Shown piece by piece: positions 35,223-44,579 of a DNA stretch of 64,000 nucleotides. The stretch's first letter is position 1. Every line of letters begins with the position of its first letter. The position numbers were made by a program, and so were the translations under genes. The stretch comes from Falsirhodobacter sp. 20TX0035. Lineage in GTDB: Bacteria > Pseudomonadota > Alphaproteobacteria > Rhodobacterales > Rhodobacteraceae. The DNA is taken from NCBI RefSeq assembly GCF_028307215.1, contig NZ_JAQMHV010000006.1, forward strand, positions 62,001 to 126,000. Direction: 5' to 3'. Under the pieces are notes generated by a model that saw only the letters and a list, made by a program, of their open reading frames with translations, did not search any database and was not told where the DNA came from.

Positions 35223-36392
35223 ATGTTGTCCGTTTTCAGCCGCGCCCGCAAGCAGATGGGCCGCGCCGTCGTCGCCCTGTCGGCGCTTGCGCTTGCCGCG
35301 TGCCAGCCGATCGACACGGCCGGGACCGCGCCTGCGGCCAGCCGCGGCGGGGCCGTGCAGGTCGCCCTTCTGGTTCCGTCGGGATCGGGCAAGGCCAGCG
35401 ACGAGGATCTGGCCCGCGCGCTGGAAAACGCGGCCCGTCTGGCGATCCGCGATCTGGGCACCAGTCAGATCCTGCTGCAGGTCTATCCGACCGCCGGTCA
35501 GGCCGGCAACGCGGCGGCCCAGGCGCAAAAGGCCGTCGGTGCGGGTGCCGACATCATCCTCGGCCCGCTTTACGCGGCCGAGGCGAATGCGGTAGGCGCC
35601 GCCGTGCCGCAGAACATCAGCGTGCTGGCCTTCTCCAACAACACCTCGGTCGCGGGCGGGAACGTCTTCGTGCTGGGCCAGACCTTCCAGAACACCGCGC
35701 GCCGGCTGGCCAGCTACGCCCAAGGGCGGAACTCCGGCCGGATGATGATCGTCTATGACAGCACCGCCGCCGGCGAGGCGGGCCGTGCCGCCATCACCGC
35801 CGGCGCGCAGCAGGCGGGCGCCACGATCGTCGGGCAGGAAGGCTACAGCTTCTCGCAGAACGGGATCCAGCAGGCGGCGCCGGGCATCGCCCAGCGCGCG
35901 CAGGGGGCGGGTGCCAACTCCGTCTTCCTGACGGCCGACACGGCAGGCGCCCTGCCCGCCATCACGGCCGCCCTGCGCAGCAACGGCCTTGCGCCGGAAA
36001 TGGTGCAGTTCATCGGCCTGACCCGCTGGGACATTCCGGCCGAAACGCTGGGCCTGCCCAGCCTGCAGGGCGGCTGGTTCGCCCAGCCCGATCCCGCGCT
36101 GTGGGGCGGCTACGTCCAGCGCTACACTCAGGCATACGGCCGCGCGCCGCACCCGGTGTCGGGCCTTGCCTATGACGGCGTGGCGGCCATCGGCGCGCTG
36201 GTGAAGGCGGGCAAACCGCTCAGCCGTCCGGCGCTGACGCAAAGCGCGGGCTTTGCCGGAACGGGCGGCGCCTTCCGTCTGCTGCCCGACGGCACCAACG
36301 AACGCGCGCTCGCCGTCTCGCAGATCTCCAACAACCAGGTGAGCGTGATTGACCCTGCCCCCCGTAGCTTCCGTGGTGGCTTCGGCTTCTGA
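35223..36392 (+). CDS. Penicillin-binding protein activator-like lipoprotein (LpoA/YraM C-terminal type)
   Basis: This is a 389-residue outer-membrane lipoprotein with a lipobox LAAC at about Cys28, followed by a type I periplasmic-binding-protein fold (VQVALLVPSGSGKASDEDLA; GPLYAAEANAVGAAV; LAFSNNTSVAGGNVFVLG). It corresponds to the C-terminal domain of LpoA, which activates PBP1A in gammaproteobacteria, but lacks the N-terminal TPR half. The ATG at 35223 is favoured by GAGGAA just upstream; an in-frame ATG at 35208 would add five residues. Its end overlaps glnD by 44 bp. Confidence 0.84.
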   Translation: MLSVFSRARKQMGRAVVALSALALAACQPIDTAGTAPAASRGGAVQVALLVPSGSGKASDEDLARALENAARLAIRDLGTSQILLQVYPTAGQAGNAAAQAQKAVGAGADIILGPLYAAEANAVGAAVPQNISVLAFSNNTSVAGGNVFVLGQTFQNTARRLASYAQGRNSGRMMIVYDSTAAGEAGRAAITAGAQQAGATIVGQEGYSFSQNGIQQAAPGIAQRAQGAGANSVFLTADTAGALPAITAALRSNGLAPEMVQFIGLTRWDIPAETLGLPSLQGGWFAQPDPALWGGYVQRYTQAYGRAPHPVSGLAYDGVAAIGALVKAGKPLSRPALTQSAGFAGTGGAFRLLPDGTNERALAVSQISNNQVSVIDPAPRSFRGGFGF

Positions 36393-39120
36393 GCCGGGGC
36401 CCCGCGACGGCCTTCTGACCGGCCTTCCGACCGAAACGGGCCTTCTGGCGGCGATCCGCGCCGATCTGGCCCGCCCCTTCGATCCCCGCGCGGCGCGCGA
36501 GGTGGCCGTCCGCCACCTGACCGCCGCGCGGGTGGCGACGGAAGCCCGGCTGAAGGCCAGCTTTGCCGAAAACCCCCTCTCCTCGCGCGCGCTGATCCGC
36601 GATCAGGCGCGGCTTGTGGACGCCATGGTGGGCGCGGCCTTTCATCTGGCCTGCGACCTGCACCTTGACGGGCAGACTCCCGTGGCGGTGCTCGCCGTCG
36701 GCGGCTACGGCCGGGCCGAGATGGCGCCGTTTTCCGACGTGGACCTGCTGTTCCTGACTCCGCCCCGCAGCACCCCGCAGATCGAGGCGGCGGTGGAGGC
36801 CACGCTTTACATCCTGTGGGACCTGAAGCTGAAGGTGGGCCACGCCACCCGGTCCATCCGCGACTGCCTGCACATGGCGCGCGAGGACATCACCATCCGC
36901 ACCGCCCTTCTGGAACACCGCGTGCTGACGGGCGACTCGGCGCTGGCCGCCGAACTGCCCGAACGCCTGTGGACCGACCTGTTCCGCAAGTCGGGGCCGG
37001 AGTTCATCGAGGCCAAGCTGGCGGAACGCGCCGAACGCCACCGCCGTCAGGGGGGCCAGCGCTATGTGCTGGAACCCAACGTGAAGGAAGGCAAGGGCGG
37101 GCTGCGCGACCTTCAGACGCTGTACTGGATCGGGAAGTACCTGCACCGCGTGCCCCGCGCCGAAGGCTTGGTCGCGGCCGACCTGTTCACGCGCGAGGAG
37201 TATGAGACCTTCCGCGACGCCGAGGACTTCCTCTGGACCGTGCGCTGCCATCTGCACTACGCGGCCAACCGCGGCGTGGACCAGCTGACCTTCGACATGC
37301 AGGTGGAGGTGGCGGCCCGCATGGGGTACGAGGATCGCCCCGGCCGCCGCGGCGTGGAACGCTTCATGCAGGCCTATTTCCGGCAGGCGACGACGGTGGG
37401 CGAACTGACCTCCATCTTCCTGGCCGAACTCGAAGCCCGCCACGCCAAGCGCGAGCCGGACCTTCTGGGCCTGATCCGCCGCCGCAAGGCGCTGCGCCCG
37501 CAGTTCCGCCTGTCCCACGGCCGGATCGAGATCCGCGATCCCCAGACCTTCCTGGCCGACAAGCTGAACCTTCTGCGCATCTTCGAAGAAACGCTGCGCA
37601 CCGGCTACATGATGCACCCGGACGCAGCGCGTCTGGTGGCGGCCAATCTGGACCTGATCGACGAGGACATGATCCAGAACCGCGAGGCGAACCAGATCTT
37701 CCTTGATCTGCTGCTGAAGCACGGCAACCCCGAACGCGCCCTGCGCCGCATGAACGAGGTGGGGGTGCTGGGCGCCTTCATGCCCGAATTCGGACGCATC
37801 GTCGCGATGATGCAGTTCAACGTCTACCACCACTACACGGTGGACGAACACACGATCCAGTGCATCTCCACCCTCGCCCGGATCGAGAAGGGGGAGCTGG
37901 CGGACGAGCTGCCCATGACGCCCGAGGTGATGCAGGGTGCTAACCGCCGCGTCATCTACATAGCACTTCTGCTGCACGACATCGGCAAGGGCCGGCCCGA
38001 GGATCACGCCATCATCGGCGCACAGATCGCCCGCCGCGTCGCCCCCCGCCTTGGCCTGACGGCCGAGGAGTCGGAGACGGTGGAATGGCTGGTGCGCCAT
38101 CACCTCCTGATGTCGGACGTGGCGCAGAAGCGCGATATCTCCGACCCGCGCACGGTGCGGGATTTCGCCAAGGCCGTGCGGTCGCGCCGCCGTCTGGACC
38201 TGCTGACGATCCTGACCGTGTGCGACATCATCGGCGTGGGACCGGGCACGTGGAACAACTGGAAGGCGCAGTTGCTGCGCCAGCTGCACCGCGACACCGA
38301 AACCGTGCTGGAAGGCGGGATGGAAACGCTGAACCGGCAGGCCCGCGAAGGCGAGGCCCGCCGCGCGCTGCGCGAGGCGCTGGCCGACTGGGACCCGCGC
38401 CAGCTGCGGGCCGAGATGAACCGCCACTATCCCCCCTACTGGCAGGGGCTTCCGACCTCGGCCCATGTCGTGCTGGCGGGGATGCTGCGGGGCTTGGGCG
38501 ATGACGAGATCCGGATCGAGCTGGACGCCGAACCCGACCGCGCCGCCACCCGCGCCTGCTTTGCGCTGGCCGATCATCCGGGCATCTTCTCGCGCCTTGC
38601 CGGGGCCTTGGCGCTAGCGGGGGCGAACGTGGTCGACGCGCGCACCTACACCACCAAGGACGGCTACGTGACCACCGTCTTCTGGGTGCAGGACGCCGAC
38701 GGCGCCCCCTACGAGGTGGCCCGCCTGCCCCGCCTGCGCCAGATGATCGAACGCATCCTGAAGGGAGAAGTCGTGACCCGCGAGGCCCTGGCGGATCGCG
38801 ACAAGGTGAAGAAGCGCGAAAGCGCCTTCCGCTTTCCCACCCACATCGTCTTCGACAACGAAGGATCCGAGATCTACACGATCATCGAGGTGGACACGCG
38901 GGATCGTCCGGGCCTGCTTTATGACCTGACCCGCACGCTGGCGACCGACAACATCTACATTGCGTCGGCGCAGATCGCGACCTATGGGGCACAGGTCGTC
39001 GACACCTTCTATGTGAAAGACATGTTCGGACTGAAATTGCACAACAGGTCCCGCCGCGAAAGCCTGGAGGCAAAGCTGCGCCGCGCCATCACCGAAGGCG
39101 CGGCGAGGGCGGGGCGTTGA
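36349..39120 (+). CDS. glnD: [Protein-PII] uridylyltransferase / uridylyl-removing enzyme
   Basis: GlnD senses glutamine and uridylylates or deuridylylates PII to set nitrogen control. The product is 923 residues. It has a nucleotidyltransferase motif GGYGRAEMAPFSDVDLLFL (118-136), an HD domain with YHHYTVDEHT (near 500) and LLLHDIGKGRPEDH (near 545), and two C-terminal ACT domains (from about 737 and 842; DHPGIFSRLAGALA and DRPGLLYDLTRTLA). I chose the TTG at 36349, preceded by AGGTGAG. It overlaps the upstream gene and is coupled to murJ downstream. Confidence 0.95.
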   Translation: MTLPPVASVVASASEPGPRDGLLTGLPTETGLLAAIRADLARPFDPRAAREVAVRHLTAARVATEARLKASFAENPLSSRALIRDQARLVDAMVGAAFHLACDLHLDGQTPVAVLAVGGYGRAEMAPFSDVDLLFLTPPRSTPQIEAAVEATLYILWDLKLKVGHATRSIRDCLHMAREDITIRTALLEHRVLTGDSALAAELPERLWTDLFRKSGPEFIEAKLAERAERHRRQGGQRYVLEPNVKEGKGGLRDLQTLYWIGKYLHRVPRAEGLVAADLFTREEYETFRDAEDFLWTVRCHLHYAANRGVDQLTFDMQVEVAARMGYEDRPGRRGVERFMQAYFRQATTVGELTSIFLAELEARHAKREPDLLGLIRRRKALRPQFRLSHGRIEIRDPQTFLADKLNLLRIFEETLRTGYMMHPDAARLVAANLDLIDEDMIQNREANQIFLDLLLKHGNPERALRRMNEVGVLGAFMPEFGRIVAMMQFNVYHHYTVDEHTIQCISTLARIEKGELADELPMTPEVMQGANRRVIYIALLLHDIGKGRPEDHAIIGAQIARRVAPRLGLTAEESETVEWLVRHHLLMSDVAQKRDISDPRTVRDFAKAVRSRRRLDLLTILTVCDIIGVGPGTWNNWKAQLLRQLHRDTETVLEGGMETLNRQAREGEARRALREALADWDPRQLRAEMNRHYPPYWQGLPTSAHVVLAGMLRGLGDDEIRIELDAEPDRAATRACFALADHPGIFSRLAGALALAGANVVDARTYTTKDGYVTTVFWVQDADGAPYEVARLPRLRQMIERILKGEVVTREALADRDKVKKRESAFRFPTHIVFDNEGSEIYTIIEVDTRDRPGLLYDLTRTLATDNIYIASAQIATYGAQVVDTFYVKDMFGLKLHNRSRRESLEAKLRRAITEGAARAGR

Positions 39121-40658
39121 GTCGCAGCCTTGTGCGCGGCTTCCTGACCGTCGGCGGCTGGACCTTCGGGTCGCGGCTGGCCGGGTTCACCCGCGACATC
39201 ATGATGGCCGCCTATCTGGGCGCGGGCCCCGCGGCCGAGGCGTTCCTTGTCGCCTTTTCCCTGCCGAACATGTTCCGCCGCTTCTTTGCCGAAGGGGCGT
39301 TCAACATGGCCTTCGTGCCGATGTTCGCCAAGAAGGTCGAAGGAGACGAGGATCCGAAGGGCTTCGCCCGCGACGCGTTCAACGGTCTGGGCACGGTGCT
39401 GGTCGCGGTCACGCTGATCGGCACGCTGGCGATGCCGCTGCTGGTCTGGGCCATGGCCTCGGGCTTCGGGGGCGACGAACGGTTCGGGCTGGCGGTGGAA
39501 TACGGGCGGATCGGGTTCGTCTACATCCTGTTCATCTCCCTTGTCGCGTTGATGTCGGGGGTGCTGAACACCCATGGCCGCTTCACCGAGGCGACGGTCG
39601 TGCCCGTGCTGATGAACATCGTGTTCATCCTGGCGATGCTGCTGGCCGACCGGATGAACTGGGACATGGGCCTGACGCTGGCCTGGACGGTGCCGGTGAC
39701 GGGGATCGCGCAGTTCGCCTTCACCTGGTGGGCGGCGCGGCGGGCGGGCTACACCTTCCTGCCCGGCCGCCCGCGCCTGACGCCCGAACTGAAGCGCCTG
39801 CTGATCATCGCGGGGCCGGCCGTGCTGGCGGGCGGCGTGGTGCAGGTGAACCTTCTGGTGGGCCGGCAGGTCGCGTCCTTCACCGAAGGGGCGGTGGGCT
39901 GGCTGTCCTATGCCGACCGGCTGTATCAGCTTCCCTTGGGCGTGGTGGGCATCGCCATCGGCACGGTGCTGCTGCCGGAACTGTCGCGCCGCCTGCGCGC
40001 CGGGGACCATGAGGGCGGGCGCGCCAGCTTCAACCGCGGGATGGAGTTCGCGGCCCTGCTGACCCTGCCCGCCGCCGTGGCGCTGGTGGTGCTGGCGCTG
40101 CCTTTGGTGCAGGTCCTGTATCAGCGCGGCGCGTTCACGGCGCTGGACACGCACAACACGGCACTGGTGCTGGCGGCCTACGGCCTTGGCCTGCCGGCCT
40201 TCGTGCTGCACAAGCTGTTCCAGCCCCTGTATTACGCGCGGGAGGACACGCGCAGCCCGTTCCGCTTCGCCCTGTGCGCGATGGGGGTGAACGTGGTCTT
40301 CGCCGTGGGGCTGATGCCGGTGATGGGGTTCCTTGCCGCCGCGCTGGCCACCACGGTGTCCGGCTGGGTCATGTTCGCGCAGCTGTGGTGGGGGGCACGG
40401 CGGATGGGGGATGCGGTGCGTCCCGACGCCCGGCTGAAGGCGCGGCTGCCGCGAATCCTCCTCGCCTCGGTCGTGATGGGCGGGGTGCTTTGGGCGGCGA
40501 CGCAGGCGCTGGCGGGCCCGCTGGCCGCCCCCACCCTGCGTTACGGGGCACTTGCGGCGCTGGTCGCGTTGGGGATCGTCAGCTATTTCGGCTCGGCCTT
40601 CCTGCTGGGGGCGTTCCGCCCGTCCGACATGAAGGCCGCGATGCGCCGTCAGCGCTGA
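39117..40658 (+). CDS. murJ: Lipid II flippase MurJ
   Basis: MurJ flips lipid-linked peptidoglycan precursor across the inner membrane. The 513-residue product has about fourteen membrane segments and the family N-terminus VGGWTFGSRLAGFTRDIMMA, PNMFRRFFAEGAFNMAFVPM and YYAREDTRSPF in the central cavity region. It starts at TTG (39117), which overlaps the glnD stop (TTGA). The glnD-murJ linkage is conserved in alphaproteobacteria. It converges on the rhomboid-like gene with a 10-bp overlap. Confidence 0.95.
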   Translation: MSRSLVRGFLTVGGWTFGSRLAGFTRDIMMAAYLGAGPAAEAFLVAFSLPNMFRRFFAEGAFNMAFVPMFAKKVEGDEDPKGFARDAFNGLGTVLVAVTLIGTLAMPLLVWAMASGFGGDERFGLAVEYGRIGFVYILFISLVALMSGVLNTHGRFTEATVVPVLMNIVFILAMLLADRMNWDMGLTLAWTVPVTGIAQFAFTWWAARRAGYTFLPGRPRLTPELKRLLIIAGPAVLAGGVVQVNLLVGRQVASFTEGAVGWLSYADRLYQLPLGVVGIAIGTVLLPELSRRLRAGDHEGGRASFNRGMEFAALLTLPAAVALVVLALPLVQVLYQRGAFTALDTHNTALVLAAYGLGLPAFVLHKLFQPLYYAREDTRSPFRFALCAMGVNVVFAVGLMPVMGFLAAALATTVSGWVMFAQLWWGARRMGDAVRPDARLKARLPRILLASVVMGGVLWAATQALAGPLAAPTLRYGALAALVALGIVSYFGSAFLLGAFRPSDMKAAMRRQR

Positions 40659-41326
40659 CGGACGCGGGCGATCACGCGCGACCAGCCGCCGGGGCTGACG
40701 AGGAAGGACAGCAGGAACCCGGCGGCGAAGCCCGCAAGGTCCGCCACCCATTGCAGCCCGCCCCCGAACAGCGCCGCGAAGATCAGCTGCACCCCCATCA
40801 GAAGGCCGATCAGGCTGAATGCGCGGTAGGGGTTGCTGCCCGTGCCGGCCAGGTTCACCCACAACAGGAAGGTGAAGCCACCGATCAGCCCGTAGACGGC
40901 GGGATAGGCGCCATAGAGCGGCATCACGTTTCCGGGCAGCGCCATGAAGACCAGCGCCCCGGCGATGGCCGCGCCGAAGAACACGACCAGAACGGCCACC
41001 GGGCGGAACGCCTCGCCCACGGTCTTGCCCAGCGCCAGAAGGATCACCACGGCAAAGATCGCCTGCGTGACCGACCCCTGCACGAAGGGATAAAGGACGA
41101 TCCGCATCACGTGCTGGGGCGGCCAGTCGCCCGCCGCCCACATCGCCTTGAAGATCTGCGGAAAGAACGCGAACCGCTCCACCGCCTCCAGCCGCCAGCC
41201 CAGCGCGCCGGGGTTGGAGGTCAGCCCCGACTGGCCCAGCGCGAAGGCCAGTTCCATCGCGATCATGGGCAGCGCCAGCAGCCACACGACCCAGGGGAGC
41301 GGATTGATCGGAGCCTCGGTCTGCAT
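40649..41326 (-). CDS. Rhomboid-fold membrane protein lacking the catalytic dyad
   Basis: This is a 225-residue protein with six or seven membrane segments and rhomboid topology. The active-site GxSG of rhomboid proteases is replaced by GAYPAVYG (139-146), with no serine. The helix that should supply the histidine reads ADLAGFAAGFLL, with D196 in its place. It therefore cannot be a standard serine protease and is best called an inactive rhomboid homologue, perhaps binding membrane clients. The ATG at 41326 starts MQTEAPINPLPW. It is divergent from trpS. Confidence 0.78.
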   Translation of the reverse strand: MQTEAPINPLPWVVWLLALPMIAMELAFALGQSGLTSNPGALGWRLEAVERFAFFPQIFKAMWAAGDWPPQHVMRIVLYPFVQGSVTQAIFAVVILLALGKTVGEAFRPVAVLVVFFGAAIAGALVFMALPGNVMPLYGAYPAVYGLIGGFTFLLWVNLAGTGSNPYRAFSLIGLLMGVQLIFAALFGGGLQWVADLAGFAAGFLLSFLVSPGGWSRVIARVRQR

Positions 41327-41399
41327 CGCTTTTCCTTGCCTTGCCACGGCCCCCAGCGTTAAGCGGAAACCCTGACACATTCCAGACGGAGTTCACATC

Positions 41400-42443
41400 A
41401 TGGCCGAGCCGGTCCAAACGCCTCAGGCTTTCCCCACGCGCATCTTCTCGGGCATCCAACCCTCGGGAAGCCTCACGCTGGGCAACTACCTCGGCGCGCT
41501 GAAGCGCTTTGCGCAAAAACAGGACGAGGGGATCGAGACGCTCTATTGCGTCGTCGACCTGCACGCGATCACCGTCTGGCAGGACCCCGAAAAGCTGCGC
41601 CAGCAGACGCGTGAGGTGGCGGCCGCCTACATCGCCTCGGGCATCGATCCGAAGCGGTCGATCCTGTACAACCAGTCCCAAGTGCGGGCGCATGCCGAGC
41701 TTGCGTGGATCTTCAACTGCGTGGCGCGCATCGGCTGGATGTACCGGATGACGCAGTTCAAGGACAAGGCGGGCGCGAACTCTGAAAACTCCTCTCTGGG
41801 GCTGCTGGCCTATCCGTCGCTGATGGCGGCCGACATCCTGGCGTTCAAGGCGACCCATGTCCCGGTGGGCGAGGATCAGAAGCAGCATATCGAGCTGACG
41901 CGCGACATCGCGGCGAAGTTCAACCACGACTACAAGGTGAACTTTTTCCCCATCACCGAACCGCTGATCGAGGGGCCGGCGACCAAGGTCATGTCCCTGC
42001 GCGACGGCACGAAGAAAATGTCGAAATCCGACCCGTCGGACCAAAGCCGCATCAACCTGACCGACGACGCCGACACCATCGCCAAGAAGATCCGCAAGGC
42101 GAAGACCGACGCCGAGCCCCTGCCCGACAATGTGGAGGGTCTGGAGGGACGTCCCGACGCCCGCAGCCTCGTGAACATCTACGCGGCGCTGTCGGACCGG
42201 ACCACGGCCGACGTGCTGACGGAATTCGCGGGCGCGCAGTTCGGCACTTTCAAGCCGGCGCTGGCCGATCTGGCGGTGGAAAAGCTGGGCCCCATTACGG
42301 CCGAGATGAACCGCCTGATGCAGGAGCCGGACGAGATCGACGCCATCCTGGGCCGCGGGGCGGAACGGGCGGAGGCGATCTCCTCGCCCATCCTGAATGA
42401 TGTCTACGACATTGTGGGCATGATCCGCTCGCGGCAGGTCTGA
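41400..42443 (+). CDS. trpS: Tryptophanyl-tRNA synthetase
   Basis: This class I synthetase of 347 residues attaches tryptophan to its tRNA. The HIGH-equivalent is [13 protein letters not shown] (21-33), the second signature is KKMSKSD near residue 205, and [15 protein letters not shown] is the conserved ATP/Trp pocket segment. GGAG precedes the ATG. It is followed after 2 bp by an unknown membrane-protein gene, so the two probably share a transcript. Confidence 0.96.
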   Translation: MAEPVQTPQAFPTRIFSGIQPSGSLTLGNYLGALKRFAQKQDEGIETLYCVVDLHAITVWQDPEKLRQQTREVAAAYIASGIDPKRSILYNQSQVRAHAELAWIFNCVARIGWMYRMTQFKDKAGANSENSSLGLLAYPSLMAADILAFKATHVPVGEDQKQHIELTRDIAAKFNHDYKVNFFPITEPLIEGPATKVMSLRDGTKKMSKSDPSDQSRINLTDDADTIAKKIRKAKTDAEPLPDNVEGLEGRPDARSLVNIYAALSDRTTADVLTEFAGAQFGTFKPALADLAVEKLGPITAEMNRLMQEPDEIDAILGRGAERAEAISSPILNDVYDIVGMIRSRQV

Positions 42444-42445
42444 GG

Positions 42446-43501
42446 ATGCGGCTGGCGGCGCGGGCGGGGCTGACGGCCCTGCTGGCGTGCTCGCTGGTCT
42501 TCACTCTCTGGTCGGGGATCCGCATCGCGCGGGACCCCGACCTGCGCCCCTTCACCGACCGTGCGGGGGCCGAGATCACTGCCGCGATGGACCGCGCCAT
42601 GGCGGAGGAGGCGACCCCCGCGCGCATCGCCCAGCGCCTTGCCGCCCTTCTGGCCGAAGACCCGCGCAACTGGATCGCCATCGACGCCGTCCTCGCCGTG
42701 GCCGCCGAGCGGAACATCCCCGTCGACACCGCGGCGATTGAGGCGGCGCGGGCGGTGGATGGCGGCCTTTGGACGCAGATGTCTGATTGCGCGGCCTGCG
42801 CCTATGACGCGGCGAACTGCCAGTTGTCGGCGATGCTGCTGTGCCAGGCGCCGGTGGCGCTGACCAGCCTGGGCGACATTGCCGGCCTGACGCGGGGCGG
42901 GCTGGCTTATCTGTCGGACGAACCGGTGGATGTGCTGGATGTGGGCCTGTCGGCCGTGGGGCTGGGGGCGACGGCGCTGATCCTCGCCTCGGGCGGGACG
43001 ACGGTGGGGGTGCGGGCGGGCGCGGCGGTGGTGAAGACCGCGCGCCGGATGCGCCTTCTGTCGCCGCCGCTGACCACGCGCCTGACCCGTGCCGTGCGCG
43101 AGGGGGTGGACTGGGCCGCCCTGCCCGCCGTGCGCGGCACCGACGACGTGGCCCGCCTTTTGCGCCCCGCCGCACTGGACCCGGTGCTGGACGTGGTCCG
43201 CAGCGTGAACCGGATGGAAGGGGCGCTGCCCCCGCTGGAAACCCTTCACCTTCTGCGCCACGTGGACGACGCGGCCGAGGCGCGGCGCATCGCCAACGCC
43301 TCCGAAGCGCTGGGCGCCCGCACCGTGGGCCGGATGGAGGTTCTGGGCAAGGCGCGGTTCCTGCGCGCCACGGTCCGGCTGTCCAACGCCGCGCTGGGGC
43401 TGGCCGCAGGGTTCTTCGGCCTGATGCTGGCACTGGCCGGGATGATGGCGCAGCTGGGTCAGACGCTGGCCCTGCGCGGATTGCGGCACTGGGCCCGCTG
43501 A
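42446..43501 (+). CDS. Membrane protein of unknown function
   Basis: This 351-residue product matches no family I recognise. It has a hydrophobic N-terminal anchor (about 7-23), a cysteine-rich patch (SDCAACAYDAANCQL and LLCQAP, about 112-135), a Gly/Ala hydrophobic segment (about 167-195) and a C-terminal membrane segment (about 325-342). The middle is helical and Arg/Ala/Leu-rich. It is cotranscribed with trpS (2-bp gap). Homologues seem likely in related genera, but nothing in the sequence indicates a biochemical activity. Confidence 0.7.
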   Translation: MRLAARAGLTALLACSLVFTLWSGIRIARDPDLRPFTDRAGAEITAAMDRAMAEEATPARIAQRLAALLAEDPRNWIAIDAVLAVAAERNIPVDTAAIEAARAVDGGLWTQMSDCAACAYDAANCQLSAMLLCQAPVALTSLGDIAGLTRGGLAYLSDEPVDVLDVGLSAVGLGATALILASGGTTVGVRAGAAVVKTARRMRLLSPPLTTRLTRAVREGVDWAALPAVRGTDDVARLLRPAALDPVLDVVRSVNRMEGALPPLETLHLLRHVDDAAEARRIANASEALGARTVGRMEVLGKARFLRATVRLSNAALGLAAGFFGLMLALAGMMAQLGQTLALRGLRHWAR

Positions 43502-43508
43502 CGTTATC

Positions 43509-43637
43509 ATGAAACTGCCACCGATTCGGCGCATGTTGTCCTTGGCTGCATCCTGTTCTTCGACCCAGCCCGCGCCTTCGGGTTCCCGTCCCCCAGACAC
43601 TCCCCCGAAGGCGCCCCTTGCCCACCCGGCGCCATGA
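43509..43637 (+). CDS. Possible 42-residue lipoprotein-like ORF
   Basis: ATG at 43509 opens a 42-codon frame (MKLPPIRRMLSLAASCSSTQ then a Pro/Ser-rich tail) ending at TGA 43635-43637. It has a basic start, a short hydrophobic run and LAASC, which could be a weak lipobox (Cys16). No clear SD is seen and the hydrophobic core is short, so it may be spurious. The inverted repeat at 43572-43614 lies inside it. Confidence 0.25.
   Translation: MKLPPIRRMLSLAASCSSTQPAPSGSRPPDTPPKAPLAHPAP
43572..43614 (+). terminator. 11-bp inverted repeat upstream of the aminotransferase
   Basis: GCGCCTTCGGG (43572-43582) and CCCGAAGGCGC (43604-43614) are perfect complements with a 21-nt loop. The element lies in the 171-bp gap between the trpS-linked membrane gene and the ilvE-type gene. 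With no T-run it could be a weak terminator of the former or a leader structure of the latter. Confidence 0.45.
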
Positions 43638-43672
43638 TGGTCTAACCACCCTCCGCGACAAAGGAGAGCATG

Positions 43673-44527
43673 ATGGCATTCGGCACGCAGATCCGCACCT
43701 GGTTCGAGGGCAGCTGGCACGAGGGCGACATCCCGGTCATGAAGGCCGCCGATCACGGGCTGTGGCAAGGCTCCAACGTGTTCGACGGCGCGCGCCTGTT
43801 CGACGGCGTGACGCCGGATCTGGACCTGCACTGCGCCCGGCTCAACCGCTCTGCCGAAGCGCTGATGATCACGCCGACCGTCGATCCGGCCGAAATGGTG
43901 GAGATCGTGCGCGAGGGGCTGAAGGGCTATGACACGGCCGTCTACATCCGCCCGATGTACTGGGCCGTGGACGGGTCGGACCTGGGCGTGTCCCCGGCCG
44001 AGGATTCGACGGGCTTCGCCATCAGCCTTGAAGCCGTGCCCCTGCCCCCGGCCGACCGCACCACCACGCTGACGCGCACCCGCTTCCGCCGCCCGGTGCT
44101 GGAGGATGCGGTCTGCAACGCCAAGGCGGGCGCGCTTTATCCCAACAACGCGCGCATGCTGGTGGAGGCCAAGCGCAAGGGCTTCGGCAACGCGCTGGTG
44201 GCGGACGCGATGGGCAACGTGGCCGAAACCGCCACCGCCAACGTGTTCCTGGTGCGCGACGGCGTCGTCTTCACCCCTATCGCCAACGGCACCTTCCTGT
44301 CGGGCATCACCCGCGCGCGCCACATCGCCAACCTGCGCGCCGACGGGGTGGAGGTGCGGGAAACCGTGCTGACCTTCGACGACTTCCATGCGGCGGACGA
44401 GGTGTTCCTGTCGGGCAACTTCTCCAAGGTGCAGGCGGTGACGCGGTTCGACCACACCGAATACGCCCACGGCCCCGTCACGAAGCGGGTGCGCGAGTTG
44501 TACATGGACTTCGCCCATTCGCGCTGA
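43673..44527 (+). CDS. Branched-chain-type aminotransferase (fold type IV)
   Basis: This is a PLP enzyme of 284 residues, class IV. The PLP lysine is K151 in NAKAGALYPNNA, and E185 in GNVAETATANVF is the pyridine-nitrogen partner. DHGLWQGSNVFDGARLF (28-44) is the conserved N-terminal strand. It is shorter than the main IlvE and may act on branched-chain or other amino acids such as D-amino acids; specificity is not decidable. AAGGAGA precedes two adjacent ATGs, and 43673 has the better spacing. Confidence 0.83.
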   Translation: MAFGTQIRTWFEGSWHEGDIPVMKAADHGLWQGSNVFDGARLFDGVTPDLDLHCARLNRSAEALMITPTVDPAEMVEIVREGLKGYDTAVYIRPMYWAVDGSDLGVSPAEDSTGFAISLEAVPLPPADRTTTLTRTRFRRPVLEDAVCNAKAGALYPNNARMLVEAKRKGFGNALVADAMGNVAETATANVFLVRDGVVFTPIANGTFLSGITRARHIANLRADGVEVRETVLTFDDFHAADEVFLSGNFSKVQAVTRFDHTEYAHGPVTKRVRELYMDFAHSR

Positions 44528-44579
44528 GGCGCTTGCATTTCAGGACCATGCGGCCAACATCGGTCGGGGAGGACGGATC

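Noticed and set aside
36220-38577. Open frame of about 785 codons opposite glnD
   Set aside because: It is antisense shadow of glnD with no recognisable motif.
39009-42044. Open frame of about 1000 codons on the minus strand across murJ and trpS
   Set aside because: It crosses three confident genes, has low-complexity Arg/Gln/His content and no RBS or domain.
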